Source: Actinomadura madurae (GTDB taxonomy: Bacteria; Actinomycetota; Actinomycetes; Streptosporangiales; Streptosporangiaceae). From it: a stretch of 64,000 bases of DNA. The stretch spans positions 1 to 64,000 of the forward strand of contig NZ_FOVH01000022.1 in assembly GCF_900115095.1 (NCBI RefSeq). The letters are read 5' to 3'. Positions 30,849 through 39,551 of the stretch are shown one piece after another (positions within the stretch are counted from its first letter, which is position 1; each line of letters opens with the position of its first letter). Below the pieces are notes generated by a model, which did no database searches, had not been told where the DNA came from, and worked only from the letters and a program-made list of their open reading frames with translations. A program made the position numbers and the translations under genes.

Positions 30849-32942
30849 TTAGGAGGGGGTGGCCAGGGTCAGGGGGAGGATTTCGGTGGCGCCTGCTTCT
30901 TTTAGGAGGCGGGTGGCTGTGGTCATGGTCCAGCCGGTTTCTATGCGGTCGTCTACTAGGAGGGTGGGGCCCTGGTTGGTTGCTAGGGCGGTGGCGAGGT
31001 CGGTGGGGACGGCCAGGGAGTGCCAGACGGAGCGGAGGCGTTGGGCGCTGTTGTGGCGGCGTGGGGTCGGGTCGCCTCGTGGGGTCAGCTCGCCCAGGTA
31101 CGGCAGGCGGCCGATCCGGGCGATGCTCTGGCCGAACGTCGTGACCAGGCGGGGGCGGGAGCGGGAGCCGATCGTGACGACGCCCGTGGGGCGGGCGGGC
31201 CAGTCCCAGGCGGCGAGGACCTGGACGACGGCGTCCACGAGGTCGGCGGGGACGTCGGTGTCGTCGGCGGCGAAGAGGTCGCGCAGGCGGTTGCCCCAGC
31301 CGATGTCGGTGAGGCGGCCGAGGGCGCGGCCGGTCTCGGCCTGGAGTTCGGGCTTGATGCGGCCGGAGACGCCCAGGTCGTCCTTGACGCCGGTGGGCCA
31401 CATGCGGCGGGGGGCGATGTCGACCCCGGGACGGTGCAGCCGGTCGCGGGCCCGGGTGACGCTCTCGCGGGTGACCTCGGCGGGCCGGTGGCGGCCCGTG
31501 CAGTTGTCGCAGCGGCCGCAGGGGGCGGCGGCGGGGTCGTCCAGCTGGGTGCGCAGGTACTCCTCGCGGCAGGCCGTGGTCGAGATGTAGTCGAGCATGG
31601 CCTGCTGCTCGCGCCGGCGTTCGGCGGTGACGCGCTCGTAGCGTTCCCGGTCGTAGGACCAGGGCTCGCCGGTGGACGTCCAGCCGCCCTTGACGCGGCG
31701 GACGGCGCCGTCCACGTCGAGGACCTTCAGCATCATCTCCAGCCGGGCCCGGTTCAGGTCGACGAGCGGCTCCAGCGCGCCGGTGGAGAGGGGCCGGTCG
31801 GCGGCGTCCAGGACGTCGAGGGTGGCGCGGACGATGTGCTCCGGCGGGAAGGCGAGGCTGGCGAAGTAGGCCCAGATGTCGCGGTCCTCCCGGCCGGGGA
31901 GCAGGATCACCTCGGCGCGGTCGACGCCGCGTCCGGCCCGCCCGATCTGCTGGTAGTAGGCCACCGGGGACTGCGGCGCGCCGACGTGGACGATGAAGCC
32001 TAGGTCGGGCTTGTCGAAGCCCATGCCGAGGGCGCTGGTGGCGACGAGGGCCTTGAGCTTGTTGTCCTGGAGGTCCTGCTCGGCCTGGAGGCGTTCGGCC
32101 TGCTCGGTCTGGCCGGAGTAGGCGGCGACCTCGTGGCCCCGGTCGCGCAGGTAGCCGGTGATCTCGTGGGCGGCGGCGACGGTGAGGGTGTAGACGATGC
32201 CGGAGCCCGGGAGGTCGCCGAGGTGCTCGCCCAGCCAGGCGACGCGCTGCTCGGCGGTGGGCGGCGTCACCACGGCGAGGTGCAGCGACTCGCGTTCGAG
32301 GGGGCCGCGCAGGACGAGGGCGTCGGCGCCCGCGAGCTGCTCGGCGACGTCCTGGGTGACGCGGGCGTTGGCGGTCGCGGTGGTGGCGAGCACCGGGATC
32401 CCGGGCGGCAGGTCGGCCAGCAGGGTGCGCAGCCGCCGGTAGTCGGGGCGGAAGTCGTGGCCCCAGTCGGAGATGCAGTGCGCCTCGTCGACGACCACCA
32501 GCCCGGCGCCGGCGGCGAGCTTGGGCAGCACGAGGTCGCGGAAGTCGGGGTTGTTGAGCCGCTCGGGGCTGACCAGCAGGACGTCGACCGCGCCCGCCTC
32601 GACCTCGGCGAAGATCTGGTCCCAGTCGCCGGTGTTGGACGAGTTGATCGTGCGGGCGTGGATGCCCGCCCGGTCGGCCGCGTCGATCTGGTTGCGCATC
32701 AGCGCCAGCAGCGGCGAGACGATCACGGTCGGGCCGGCGCCGCGCTCGCGGAGCAGCCTGGTCGCCACGAAGTACACGGCGGACTTGCCCCAGCCCGTCC
32801 GCTGGACGACCAGGGCCCGGCGCCGCTCGACGACGAGCGCGCTGATCGCCGTCCACTGGTCGTCGCGGAGCCGCGCGTGGTCGCCCGCGAGGGCGCGCAG
32901 GCAGCGTTCGGCCTCGTCCCGGAGTCCGTCCGAAGTGCTCAT
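30849..32942 (-). CDS. recQ: RecQ-type ATP-dependent DNA helicase
   Basis: 697 residues. Helicase motifs in order: LRDDQWTAISALVVERRRALVVQRTGWGKSAVYF (Q motif and P-loop), VSPLLALMRNQ, DEAHCISDWGHDFRPDY (DEAH), VLATTATAN, YSGQTEQ, VATSALGMGFDKPD and QQIGRAGRG. A zinc-binding cluster follows in CREEYLRTQL...CGRCDNCTG. The last ~60 residues end in GPTLLVDDRIETGWTMTTATRLL, which resembles the PRPP loop of phosphoribosyltransferases and is seen in actinomycete RecQ proteins. Unwinds 3'-tailed DNA in recombination and repair. Start ATG at MSTSDGLRDEAERCLRAL; the longer frame upstream has no family similarity. Confidence 0.93.
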   Translation of the reverse strand: MSTSDGLRDEAERCLRALAGDHARLRDDQWTAISALVVERRRALVVQRTGWGKSAVYFVATRLLRERGAGPTVIVSPLLALMRNQIDAADRAGIHARTINSSNTGDWDQIFAEVEAGAVDVLLVSPERLNNPDFRDLVLPKLAAGAGLVVVDEAHCISDWGHDFRPDYRRLRTLLADLPPGIPVLATTATANARVTQDVAEQLAGADALVLRGPLERESLHLAVVTPPTAEQRVAWLGEHLGDLPGSGIVYTLTVAAAHEITGYLRDRGHEVAAYSGQTEQAERLQAEQDLQDNKLKALVATSALGMGFDKPDLGFIVHVGAPQSPVAYYQQIGRAGRGVDRAEVILLPGREDRDIWAYFASLAFPPEHIVRATLDVLDAADRPLSTGALEPLVDLNRARLEMMLKVLDVDGAVRRVKGGWTSTGEPWSYDRERYERVTAERRREQQAMLDYISTTACREEYLRTQLDDPAAAPCGRCDNCTGRHRPAEVTRESVTRARDRLHRPGVDIAPRRMWPTGVKDDLGVSGRIKPELQAETGRALGRLTDIGWGNRLRDLFAADDTDVPADLVDAVVQVLAAWDWPARPTGVVTIGSRSRPRLVTTFGQSIARIGRLPYLGELTPRGDPTPRRHNSAQRLRSVWHSLAVPTDLATALATNQGPTLLVDDRIETGWTMTTATRLLKEAGATEILPLTLATPS

Positions 32943-33096
32943 GCGTCCTTGGTACCAGCGCTGTGGAAGACACCGCACCAGAATCACGTTCTGTGCAAAG
33001 GGTAAGGCCGGGCGGCGCGGATTTCGGACACCGGGGACGTGGGTAGCCTGCCAGTCAAGATCGGCTTCCAGGGCGGAAAGGGGCACGGGCAGGGGT

Positions 33097-34467
33097 ATGG
33101 GCGCGGCTGAACGCTTGCGGCGGACGTGGCAGGTCCTGATGGACGGGTCGACCCCGGAACCCCACGAGGAAGAGCCCGGCGAGGTCGTCGATCCCCGGGC
33201 CGTCGACCTCGTCCTGCGGGTCGGTGAGCTGCTCCTGGCCAGCGGCGAGACGACGGAGCGCGTGAACGAGGCGATGCTCGGCCTGGCCGTGGCCTACGAG
33301 CTCCCCCGCTGCGAGGTGCAGGTCACGCTGACCAGCCTCCTGGTGTCGGCCCACCCGGGCGGGGGCGCGCCGCCCATGACCGGAACGCGCGCCATCCGCC
33401 GCCGGACTCCCGCCTACTGGCGGCTCACCGCACTCCACCAGCTCGTGCAGGACGCGTCCATCGGCATGCTGGAACTGGACGACGCGCACAAGCGGCTCGC
33501 GCAGATCAAGCGGGGCCGCCCCCCGTACCCGGCCTGGCTGCTCGTGGTGTCGCTGGGGCTCATCTCCGCGTCCGGCAGTGTGCTGTCCGGCGGTGGACCG
33601 CTCGTCGCGACCACCGCGTTCGTCGCCACCCTCCTCGGCGACCGCGCCGCCGCCTACCTGGCGCGCCGCGGCGTCGCCGAGTTCTTCCAGCTGGCGGTGG
33701 CCGCCGCGATCGGCGCCACCGCGGCGGTGCTGGTGGTGGCGATGGGCAATCCCGGCCAGGCCGCCACGATCGTGACCGGCGCGATCCTGGCGCTGCTGCC
33801 GGGGCGCCCGCTCGTGGCGAGCATCCAGGACGGCATCACCGGTGACCTGGTCAGCGCGGGGGCGCGGGTGCTGGAGGTCTTCTTCATGATCGCGGCGATC
33901 GTCGCCGGGCTCGGCGCGGTCGTCTACCTCGCGGTCAGCCTCGGCGTGCCGATCGACGTCCGCCACCTGCCCACCCCGTCGGCGAAGCTGGAGCCCGTCG
34001 CGGTCATCGCCGCCGCCGCGATCTCGCTGACGTTCGCGGTGTCCCTGGCGACGCCGCGGGACGTGCTGGCGGCCACCGCGCTCGGCGGCGCGCTGATCTG
34101 GGTGCTGTACGTGCTGGCCCGCGGGTGGGACGTGCCGCCGGTCCTCGCCTCGGCCGTGGCCGCCACGATCGTCGGTGTGGCGGCGAGCTGGCTCGCGCGC
34201 AGGCACGGGCAGCCCGTCATGCCGTACGTGGTCCCGGCGATCGGCCCCCTCCTGCCGGGGACCGCGCTCTACCGGGGCATGGTCGAGCTCAACACCGGCT
34301 CGCCGCAGGCGGGCGTGCTGAGCCTCATCACCGCCGTGTCGGTGGCCCTCGCGCTCGGCGCCGGCGTCAACCTCGGCGGCGAGCTCGTCCGGGCGTTCCA
34401 GCGGGTGGGCCTGAGCGCGTCCGGGCGCTGGGCGCGCCCCGCCGCCCGCCGCACCCGCGGCTTCTGA
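33097..34467 (+). CDS. Threonine/serine exporter family protein (ThrE-like)
   Basis: 456 residues. N-terminal cytoplasmic domain with RVGELLLASGETTERVNEAMLGLAVAYELPRCEVQVT and RRTPAYWRLTALHQLV (ThrE signature), followed by about ten membrane segments in two halves (PF06738-like then the ThrE_2 half; for example LLVVSLGLISASGSVL, FFMIAAIVAGLGAVVYLA, VIAAAAISLTFAVSLA). ThrE of Corynebacterium exports threonine and serine. Start ATG 33097. The basic tail is ARPAARRTRGF. Stands alone between divergent recQ and the DUF6745 pair. Confidence 0.88.
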   Translation: MGAAERLRRTWQVLMDGSTPEPHEEEPGEVVDPRAVDLVLRVGELLLASGETTERVNEAMLGLAVAYELPRCEVQVTLTSLLVSAHPGGGAPPMTGTRAIRRRTPAYWRLTALHQLVQDASIGMLELDDAHKRLAQIKRGRPPYPAWLLVVSLGLISASGSVLSGGGPLVATTAFVATLLGDRAAAYLARRGVAEFFQLAVAAAIGATAAVLVVAMGNPGQAATIVTGAILALLPGRPLVASIQDGITGDLVSAGARVLEVFFMIAAIVAGLGAVVYLAVSLGVPIDVRHLPTPSAKLEPVAVIAAAAISLTFAVSLATPRDVLAATALGGALIWVLYVLARGWDVPPVLASAVAATIVGVAASWLARRHGQPVMPYVVPAIGPLLPGTALYRGMVELNTGSPQAGVLSLITAVSVALALGAGVNLGGELVRAFQRVGLSASGRWARPAARRTRGF

Positions 34468-34506
34468 GCCCGCCGTTTTGTCGGTGGCGGACGTTACGTT
34501 CGCCGC

Positions 34507-34833
34507 ATGTACCGACAGGGAGACGTCCTGATCCTGCCCGTGCCCGAGGAGGCGGTCCCGCAGTCCGTGCGCGGCCTGCCGCCGTCCCCGCGCGACGGGA
34601 GGGGCCGCATGGTGCTCGCGCTCGGCGAGGCGACGGGGCACGCGCACGCGCTGACGGCGCCGGGCTCGCTGCTGCGCACGCCCGACCCGCTCGTCCCGGA
34701 CCACCTGCACCTGCCGTCCGGCGGGCGGCTGGTGCACGAGGAGCACGCGCCGATCACGCTGCCCAAGGGCTGGTACCGGGTGATCCGGCAGCGCGAGTAC
34801 GTGCCCGGGTCCGTCCGCGTCGTGGCGGACTGA
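34507..34833 (+). CDS. Conserved small protein, partner of DUF6745
   Basis: 108 residues: YRQGDVLILPVPEEAVP, RMVLALGEATGHAHAL, LVHEEHAPITLPKGWYRVIRQREYVPG. The conserved QGDVL, GEATGHAHA, HEEH and QREY motifs recur in a small actinobacterial/phage-associated family often next to DUF6745 proteins. Function unknown. The His-rich positions could bind metal, but that is only a guess. ATG start; the next gene begins about ten bases after its stop. Confidence 0.75.
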   Translation: MYRQGDVLILPVPEEAVPQSVRGLPPSPRDGRGRMVLALGEATGHAHALTAPGSLLRTPDPLVPDHLHLPSGGRLVHEEHAPITLPKGWYRVIRQREYVPGSVRVVAD

Positions 34834-34843
34834 GGTGGCCGCG

Positions 34844-35995
34844 ATGCTCACCGGAACGGTACGCGAGACGCACTTCGTGGTCGGCGACTGGCAGGCGGTG
34901 GCGTTCGCCGCCGCTCCCGCCGACCGTGCCCGGGCCGAGGCGGGCGTGGCCGCCGCCTACGCGTCCGCGGGGCTGGACGCGCCGGAGCGGTACGTCTGGG
35001 TGCCCTCCCCGGCGCGGGGGGCCGTCGCGGCGGCCGTCATCGCCGGGCATGGCGAGGCGCTGGAGGCGGCCGGTCTCGGCGGCCTCGTCGAACAGGCGCG
35101 GGCCGACCTCGGTGACGGCGAGGCGGGCGGGAGCGTCCTGCCGGAGGTGCGCACCCGCCCCTGGGAGGAGGAACGTGCGGCCGCCTGCTCCGAACAGGGG
35201 CCGGAGCAGTGGCCGCGCACATGGGCGGAGACCGGCGGCCTGCTCTGGAACCAGGTGCAGGCGCTGGTCGCGCGGGTGCGCGGCGCGATCGGCGAGCAGG
35301 CGCACGGCCGGCCGGGCGGCGCCGGGAACCGGGAGGAGACCCCGCAGCAGAGCGCGGCGGAGTCCCTGCTGCGCGCCGTCACGCTCGACGCGGTCCTGGG
35401 CCAGCACGATGCGCCGTGGCTCGCGCTGTTCGAGTCGCTCGGGCGGCTGGACGGCCCGCTCGCCGGCCTGGCGGAGGCCGCCCGTTCGGCGGGATGGTGG
35501 TGGCCCTACGAGCGGCTGGCGATCCTCACCGAGCGGCCGAGCGAGCTGCACCGCGACGAGCCGGGCCGGCTGCACCGCGGCGACGGCCCCGCCCTGGCCT
35601 ACCCGGACGGGTTCGCGCTGCACGCCTGGCGCGGCATGCCGATCCCGCACGACTTCGTCGCGTCGCTGGCCGGCCTCACGCCCGACCGCATCTCGTCGGA
35701 GCAGAACGCCGAGCTGCGCCGCGTCATGCTGGAGATCTTCGGCTACGACCGCTACCTGGCCGAGACCGGCGCGCGTCCCCTGCACCGGGACGAGACGGGC
35801 GTCCTGTGGTCGATCGAGCTGCCGGGCGACGAGCCGGTGGTGATGGTCGAGGTGGTCAACTCCACTCCCGAGCCGGACGGCACGCACCGCACCTATTACC
35901 TGCGCGTCCCGCCCGGTACCCGCACAGCACGCGCGGGGGTCGCCTGGACGTTCGGCGTGGACGAGGACGACTACCGCCCAGAAAAGCAGACCTGA
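34844..35995 (+). CDS. DUF6745-type protein
   Basis: 383 residues from ATG 34844, chosen because GAGG lies eight bases before it; GTG 34835 is the alternative. The C-terminal two thirds carry the repetitive family hallmarks: LHRDEPGRLHRGDGPALAYPDG, FALHAWRGMPIPHDFV, ELRRVMLEIFGYDRYLAETGARPLHRDETG and YYLRVPPGTRTARAGVAWTFG. No signal peptide or membrane segment. Function unknown. Linked to the preceding 108-residue protein, and the pair probably forms one unit. Confidence 0.78.
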   Translation: MLTGTVRETHFVVGDWQAVAFAAAPADRARAEAGVAAAYASAGLDAPERYVWVPSPARGAVAAAVIAGHGEALEAAGLGGLVEQARADLGDGEAGGSVLPEVRTRPWEEERAAACSEQGPEQWPRTWAETGGLLWNQVQALVARVRGAIGEQAHGRPGGAGNREETPQQSAAESLLRAVTLDAVLGQHDAPWLALFESLGRLDGPLAGLAEAARSAGWWWPYERLAILTERPSELHRDEPGRLHRGDGPALAYPDGFALHAWRGMPIPHDFVASLAGLTPDRISSEQNAELRRVMLEIFGYDRYLAETGARPLHRDETGVLWSIELPGDEPVVMVEVVNSTPEPDGTHRTYYLRVPPGTRTARAGVAWTFGVDEDDYRPEKQT

Positions 35996-36026
35996 GCCCC
36001 TCGACGGCCGGGGCGCACCCGGCCCG

Positions 36027-36073
36027 GCGGGCGTCCCCTGGTCGCACTTCCCCAGTAACCAGAGGACGCCCGC
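36027..36073. terminator. Bidirectional terminator between convergent genes
   Basis: A 16-bp stem with one mismatch (GCGGGCGTCCCCTGGT pairing with ACCAGAGGACGCCCGC) and a 15-base loop, between the DUF6745 gene and the HATPase gene that face each other. Confidence 0.75.
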
Positions 36074-36077
36074 CCGT

Positions 36078-36464
36078 TCACGACGTGATGGTCTGCGCCC
36101 AGGTGACCTTCCCTCCGGCGGTCGAACGCCAGCCCCAGGAGCGCGCGAGGGCGCCGACGAGCATGAGCCCGCGCCCGCCTTCGGCGTGGAGGTCGACGAT
36201 GGGCGCGGCGGGGCCCTCGGGGTTGTCGTCCCACACCTCGACCATGGCGGTCGCGTCGTCGAGCAGGTAGAGGACGAGCGTGATCGTGTTCGCGTGCCGG
36301 ATCGCGTTGGTGACGAGCTCGCTGGTGATGAGCTCCAGGTCGCCGTTGACGTCGGCGCGGTTCCAGCCGTCCAGCGCCGCGCGCACCGTGTCGCGCGCGG
36401 CCCGCACGGCCGCGTCCACGGGTTTCAGCGCGAGGATGAAGTGGGGTCGTTCTCGATGGTCCAC
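36078..36464 (-). CDS. Small HATPase-type protein (anti-sigma/serine kinase-like)
   Basis: 128 residues, one HATPase_c_2-like domain: NGDLELITSELVTNAIRHA (N-box), VEVWDDNPEGP (G1), GGRGLMLVGALARSWGW (G2). This is the RsbW/SpoIIAB-like group, abundant in actinomycetes, which phosphorylate anti-anti-sigma proteins or bind sigma factors. No partner gene lies next to it. GTG start. Confidence 0.85.
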   Translation of the reverse strand: MDHRERPHFILALKPVDAAVRAARDTVRAALDGWNRADVNGDLELITSELVTNAIRHANTITLVLYLLDDATAMVEVWDDNPEGPAAPIVDLHAEGGRGLMLVGALARSWGWRSTAGGKVTWAQTITS

Positions 36465-36604
36465 GGAACCGCCTAGGCTCGCCGGCTAACGCAAGCATGC
36501 GCCCTCCGGGGCGGTCGTGCACGGGATCCGCGCGCTCCGGGATGACCGGCTCGGGCCGACGCCCGGCCGCCGGGGCCGAGCCGGCAGCCCGGGGGCCGGA
36601 GGGG

Positions 36605-37459
36605 TCAAGCCTGCCCGAGCAGGGCGGGGATGCGTTCCAGGACGCCTCCGGCGAACGTGCCGTAGAGGCCCAGCGGTTCGAGGTGGACGTAGCCGATGTG
36701 GCAGTCGCAGGTGTCCAGCGGGCAGGGGCGCGGCGCCAGGGCGTCCCGGAACGAGCCGTCGTAGAGGTTGCCCAGCACGGACGGGACGAAGTGGCAGCGG
36801 CGCACCGTGCCGTCGCCGTCCACCGACACGACGCTGTCGCCGGTCCGGCACGGGAGCCCGCGGCTGGCGTGCGGGCGGCGGCTCACCGGGAACAGCGGGT
36901 CGATCTCCGTCCAGGACGCTGCCTCGGCGTCGTCGTAGACGCGTCCCTCGGCGGCGTTGACCCACAGGTAGGTTCCGTCCGGCAGGTCGGCGCGCAGGCG
37001 GCGGGCGGCGCCGAGGTGGTCGGGCTGCCCGACGATCCCGACGCTGAAGCGAACGCCGCGGGCCGCCAGGTCGCGGCACTTGCCCAGGAACCGCTCGTAC
37101 GGGACCTGGCCGGGGTGGTAGGTCGCCCACAGCGCCAGCCGCGTGAGGTCGGCGCCGTCCGTCCAGGACACGCGGTGGCTCAGGTTCGTCTGGATCGCGA
37201 CCCGTTCGACGTGCGGAAGGTGACTCAGCTCGGTGAGGGCGCGCCTGTACCAGGACCGTACGAGTCCCTCTCCCCACGGCGTGAACAGGACGGAGATGCG
37301 ATGGTCGCACTCGGCGACCCACTCTGTGAAGCGTTCGAGCGCGGCACGGTCGGCGCGGAGTTGCTCCGGTGTGTCGCGGCGCTTTGCGAAGGGGCAGTAC
37401 GGGCAGTCGTAGTCGCAGCTCGCGAGCGGCCCCCGGTAGAGGATCGTCAGGTGTTCCAT
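36605..37459 (-). CDS. STM4011-type radical SAM protein
   Basis: 284 residues. Radical SAM cluster CxxxCxxC in LASCDYDCPYCPFAKRRDTP, binding a 4Fe-4S cluster and S-adenosylmethionine near the N-terminus. A C-terminal Cys-rich region (GLPCRTGD, VRRCHFVP, RPCPLDTCDCHIGYVHLEPLGLYG) resembles a SPASM-like auxiliary cluster site. Last gene of a six-gene overlapping operon; its ATG overlaps the preceding stop (ATGA). The family is named after a Salmonella Typhimurium locus tag and is uncharacterised. Substrate unknown. Confidence 0.85.
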   Translation of the reverse strand: MEHLTILYRGPLASCDYDCPYCPFAKRRDTPEQLRADRAALERFTEWVAECDHRISVLFTPWGEGLVRSWYRRALTELSHLPHVERVAIQTNLSHRVSWTDGADLTRLALWATYHPGQVPYERFLGKCRDLAARGVRFSVGIVGQPDHLGAARRLRADLPDGTYLWVNAAEGRVYDDAEAASWTEIDPLFPVSRRPHASRGLPCRTGDSVVSVDGDGTVRRCHFVPSVLGNLYDGSFRDALAPRPCPLDTCDCHIGYVHLEPLGLYGTFAGGVLERIPALLGQA

Positions 37460-38754
37460 CACCGCGCCTCGTAGGAGTCCATCAGCGCTTGGACACGGGA
37501 CGAGAACAGGGCCGGGCCGATGGCATCGGAGTAGGCGAGCCCTTCCGGTGTCAGTCGCACAGTGCTTTCGGACGTCTCCAGCCACTCGCGGTCTGCGAAC
37601 GACTTGAGATCGGCGGGGAAGTCGTCCAATGGGTCGGAGCCGAAGCGTGCACGGTAGGCGTCCCGGTCCATCCCCTCTGCCTGCAGAAGGGACTGGATGA
37701 GATGCCGGCGCCGACGTTCTTCGTCATCCACCTCGAAACCCACACGGGCGGTGGTGAAGTCGGTCTCGCGCACGTAGTCGTCGATGATGGAACGCACCTG
37801 ACCGGCTCCGACCGCGTATTCGAAGGAGTAGTGCAGGCGCGACGTGTAGGAGCGAGCCCCGCATCCCAGCCCGACCATGCCGTCCGTCTGGCAGCAGTAC
37901 TCCGTCCCACCCGCGTCAGCGGAGGGCAGCCGGAACATGCGCATCGACACCTGCTCGTAGCCCTCGGCCAGAAGGTGGTCACGTCCGATCCTGTAGAGGG
38001 TGAGGCGCTGGTCGTCCCAATCGCGGGCCCTGCGTCCCAGGCCGGTCAGCGGACGGACGTACAACGGGTACAGGTAGACCTCCTCCGGACGCCACGCCAA
38101 GGCGGCGTCCAGGGACCGCGTCCATGTCGCGGGCGTCTGCCCGTCGATGCCGTAGATGAGGTCGATGTTGAGGGTCGGGAAGCCGACGGCCCTGATCCGG
38201 TCCAGCGCGGCCTCCACTTCGGCGCGCTTCTGCGGGCGGACGGCCGCACGCGCCTCCTCGTCCAGGAAGCTCTGCACCCCGATGGAGACGCGTGTCGTCC
38301 CGCGGTCGGCGAGGACGGTCAGCCGGTCCGTGGTGGCGGTCGCCGGGGACGTCTCCACGCCCAGCGGACCAGAGCCGAAGCCGTCGAACCGTCCGGCGAT
38401 GTCGCAGAGCCGTTCCAGTTCAGGCGCCGTGAGATAGGTGGGGGTTCCGCCGCCGAACGCTGCGGTGGCGAACACCGGTCCGTCGCGCCCGCCCTCGTCC
38501 AGGGCGTCCAGGACGCTCGTGGCCTGCCGGTCGAGCGCGTCCAGGTAGGCACCGGTCAGCTCGTCGGGGGCACCGGTGCGGGTGAAGAGGTTGCAGAAGC
38601 CGCACCGCATCTCGCAGAAGGGCACGTGCAGGTAGAGGAAGAGCGCGTCCAGCCGCTCCCCCGCCCACACGTCCCGGAGGGCGGGCGCGGGTCGCAGCGG
38701 GCGGTAGGCGGTCTTGTGCGGGTACGCGTACACGTACCCCTGGTAGGGCTTCAC
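37459..38754 (-). CDS. STM4012-type radical SAM protein, HemN-like
   Basis: 431 residues. CxxxCxxC in HVPFCEMRCGFCNLF, GGGTPTYL, SIGVQSFLDEEARAAV and LNIDLIYGIDGQT follow the pattern of coproporphyrinogen dehydrogenase-like (HemN) radical SAM enzymes. The C-terminal domain (ERRRRHLIQSLLQAEGMDRDAY, FADREWLE) is HemN-like helical. It is unlikely to be the housekeeping HemN because of its operon. GTG start in a GTGA overlap with the hydrolase gene before it. Expected to generate a 5'-deoxyadenosyl radical on an unknown substrate. Confidence 0.87.
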   Translation of the reverse strand: MKPYQGYVYAYPHKTAYRPLRPAPALRDVWAGERLDALFLYLHVPFCEMRCGFCNLFTRTGAPDELTGAYLDALDRQATSVLDALDEGGRDGPVFATAAFGGGTPTYLTAPELERLCDIAGRFDGFGSGPLGVETSPATATTDRLTVLADRGTTRVSIGVQSFLDEEARAAVRPQKRAEVEAALDRIRAVGFPTLNIDLIYGIDGQTPATWTRSLDAALAWRPEEVYLYPLYVRPLTGLGRRARDWDDQRLTLYRIGRDHLLAEGYEQVSMRMFRLPSADAGGTEYCCQTDGMVGLGCGARSYTSRLHYSFEYAVGAGQVRSIIDDYVRETDFTTARVGFEVDDEERRRRHLIQSLLQAEGMDRDAYRARFGSDPLDDFPADLKSFADREWLETSESTVRLTPEGLAYSDAIGPALFSSRVQALMDSYEAR

Positions 38755-39551
38755 GACAGAACGAACTCCCCGTAAGGAACGGTCCAGACGACCTCGTGGC
38801 CGATGCGGTGACCCACATGGCCGTCCTCCCCGTACGCCGTCCCGTGGTCGGAACAGACGATGACGAAACAAGGACGGCGCATCAGCTCGAACAACCGGCC
38901 GATATGGGTGTCGACATGCCGGAGCGCAGCGGCGTGGCTCGCGCGCGTGTCGCCGTCCGAGCTTGCCGCACCCTCCAGGTAGAACCAGTTGGGCTGATGC
39001 AGGGACGCGACGTTCAGGAACAGGAACAGGCGGCGCTCGGCGGGCTGCCGCGCCACGATGTCGGCGACGCGGTCGATCTGGTTGGGCAGGGCGTCCGGAT
39101 CGGTGACGCCGAACGCGCGTTCCCAGTGGCTTTCCGCGAACAGCGACGGCAGCGCCGAACCGAGCGGCGTCAGCTTGTTGAAGAACCCGACGCCGCCCAC
39201 GCAGACCGTGTGGTAGCCGGCCGCGCAGAGACCGGACGGCAGGTCGGCGGCGTCGAACGTCCACGTGCCGGGGGCGGTGGTCTCGCTGCCCGGGAACGCT
39301 CCGGCGAACAGGCGCGGATGCGGCCCGGGCGACGCGGGAGTCGGGAGGAACCCGGCCAGCATCGCGGCGTGCGCGGCGTAGGTGAAGCTGCCCGGCGTGT
39401 GGCGGCGCTCCCAGCGGCCGCCCGGCAGGAGCCCGGTGAGCGTGGGCGTCCCGCCCGACGCGGCGAGTTCGGCCGCCACGTCGTAGCGCAGCGTGTCGAG
39501 GGTCACCAGCAGCACGTCGTGGCTGCCGATGACCTCGTTCATGTCGTACAT
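38751..39551 (-). CDS. STM4013-type hydrolase of the alkaline phosphatase/sulfatase superfamily
   Basis: 266 residues. Motifs: LLVTLDTLRYDVAAEL (first metal Asp), GSFTYAAHAAMLAGFLP, LFLFLNVASLHQPNW, RHVDTHIGRLFE and CSDHGTAYGEDGHVGHRIGHE (Asp-His plus later His ligands). No signal peptide, so it acts in the cytoplasm, unlike many sulfatases. ATG 39551 is favoured by GGAG upstream; ATG 39542 would give an exact ATGA overlap with the ATP-grasp-like gene. Middle gene of the STM4011-4015 operon. Substrate unknown. Confidence 0.84.
   Translation of the reverse strand: MYDMNEVIGSHDVLLVTLDTLRYDVAAELAASGGTPTLTGLLPGGRWERRHTPGSFTYAAHAAMLAGFLPTPASPGPHPRLFAGAFPGSETTAPGTWTFDAADLPSGLCAAGYHTVCVGGVGFFNKLTPLGSALPSLFAESHWERAFGVTDPDALPNQIDRVADIVARQPAERRLFLFLNVASLHQPNWFYLEGAASSDGDTRASHAAALRHVDTHIGRLFELMRRPCFVIVCSDHGTAYGEDGHVGHRIGHEVVWTVPYGEFVLS

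Noticed and set aside
37459-38754. Housekeeping coproporphyrinogen oxidase HemN
   Set aside because: The HemN-like motifs are real but the gene is embedded in the STM4011-4015 operon and is not next to haem genes.
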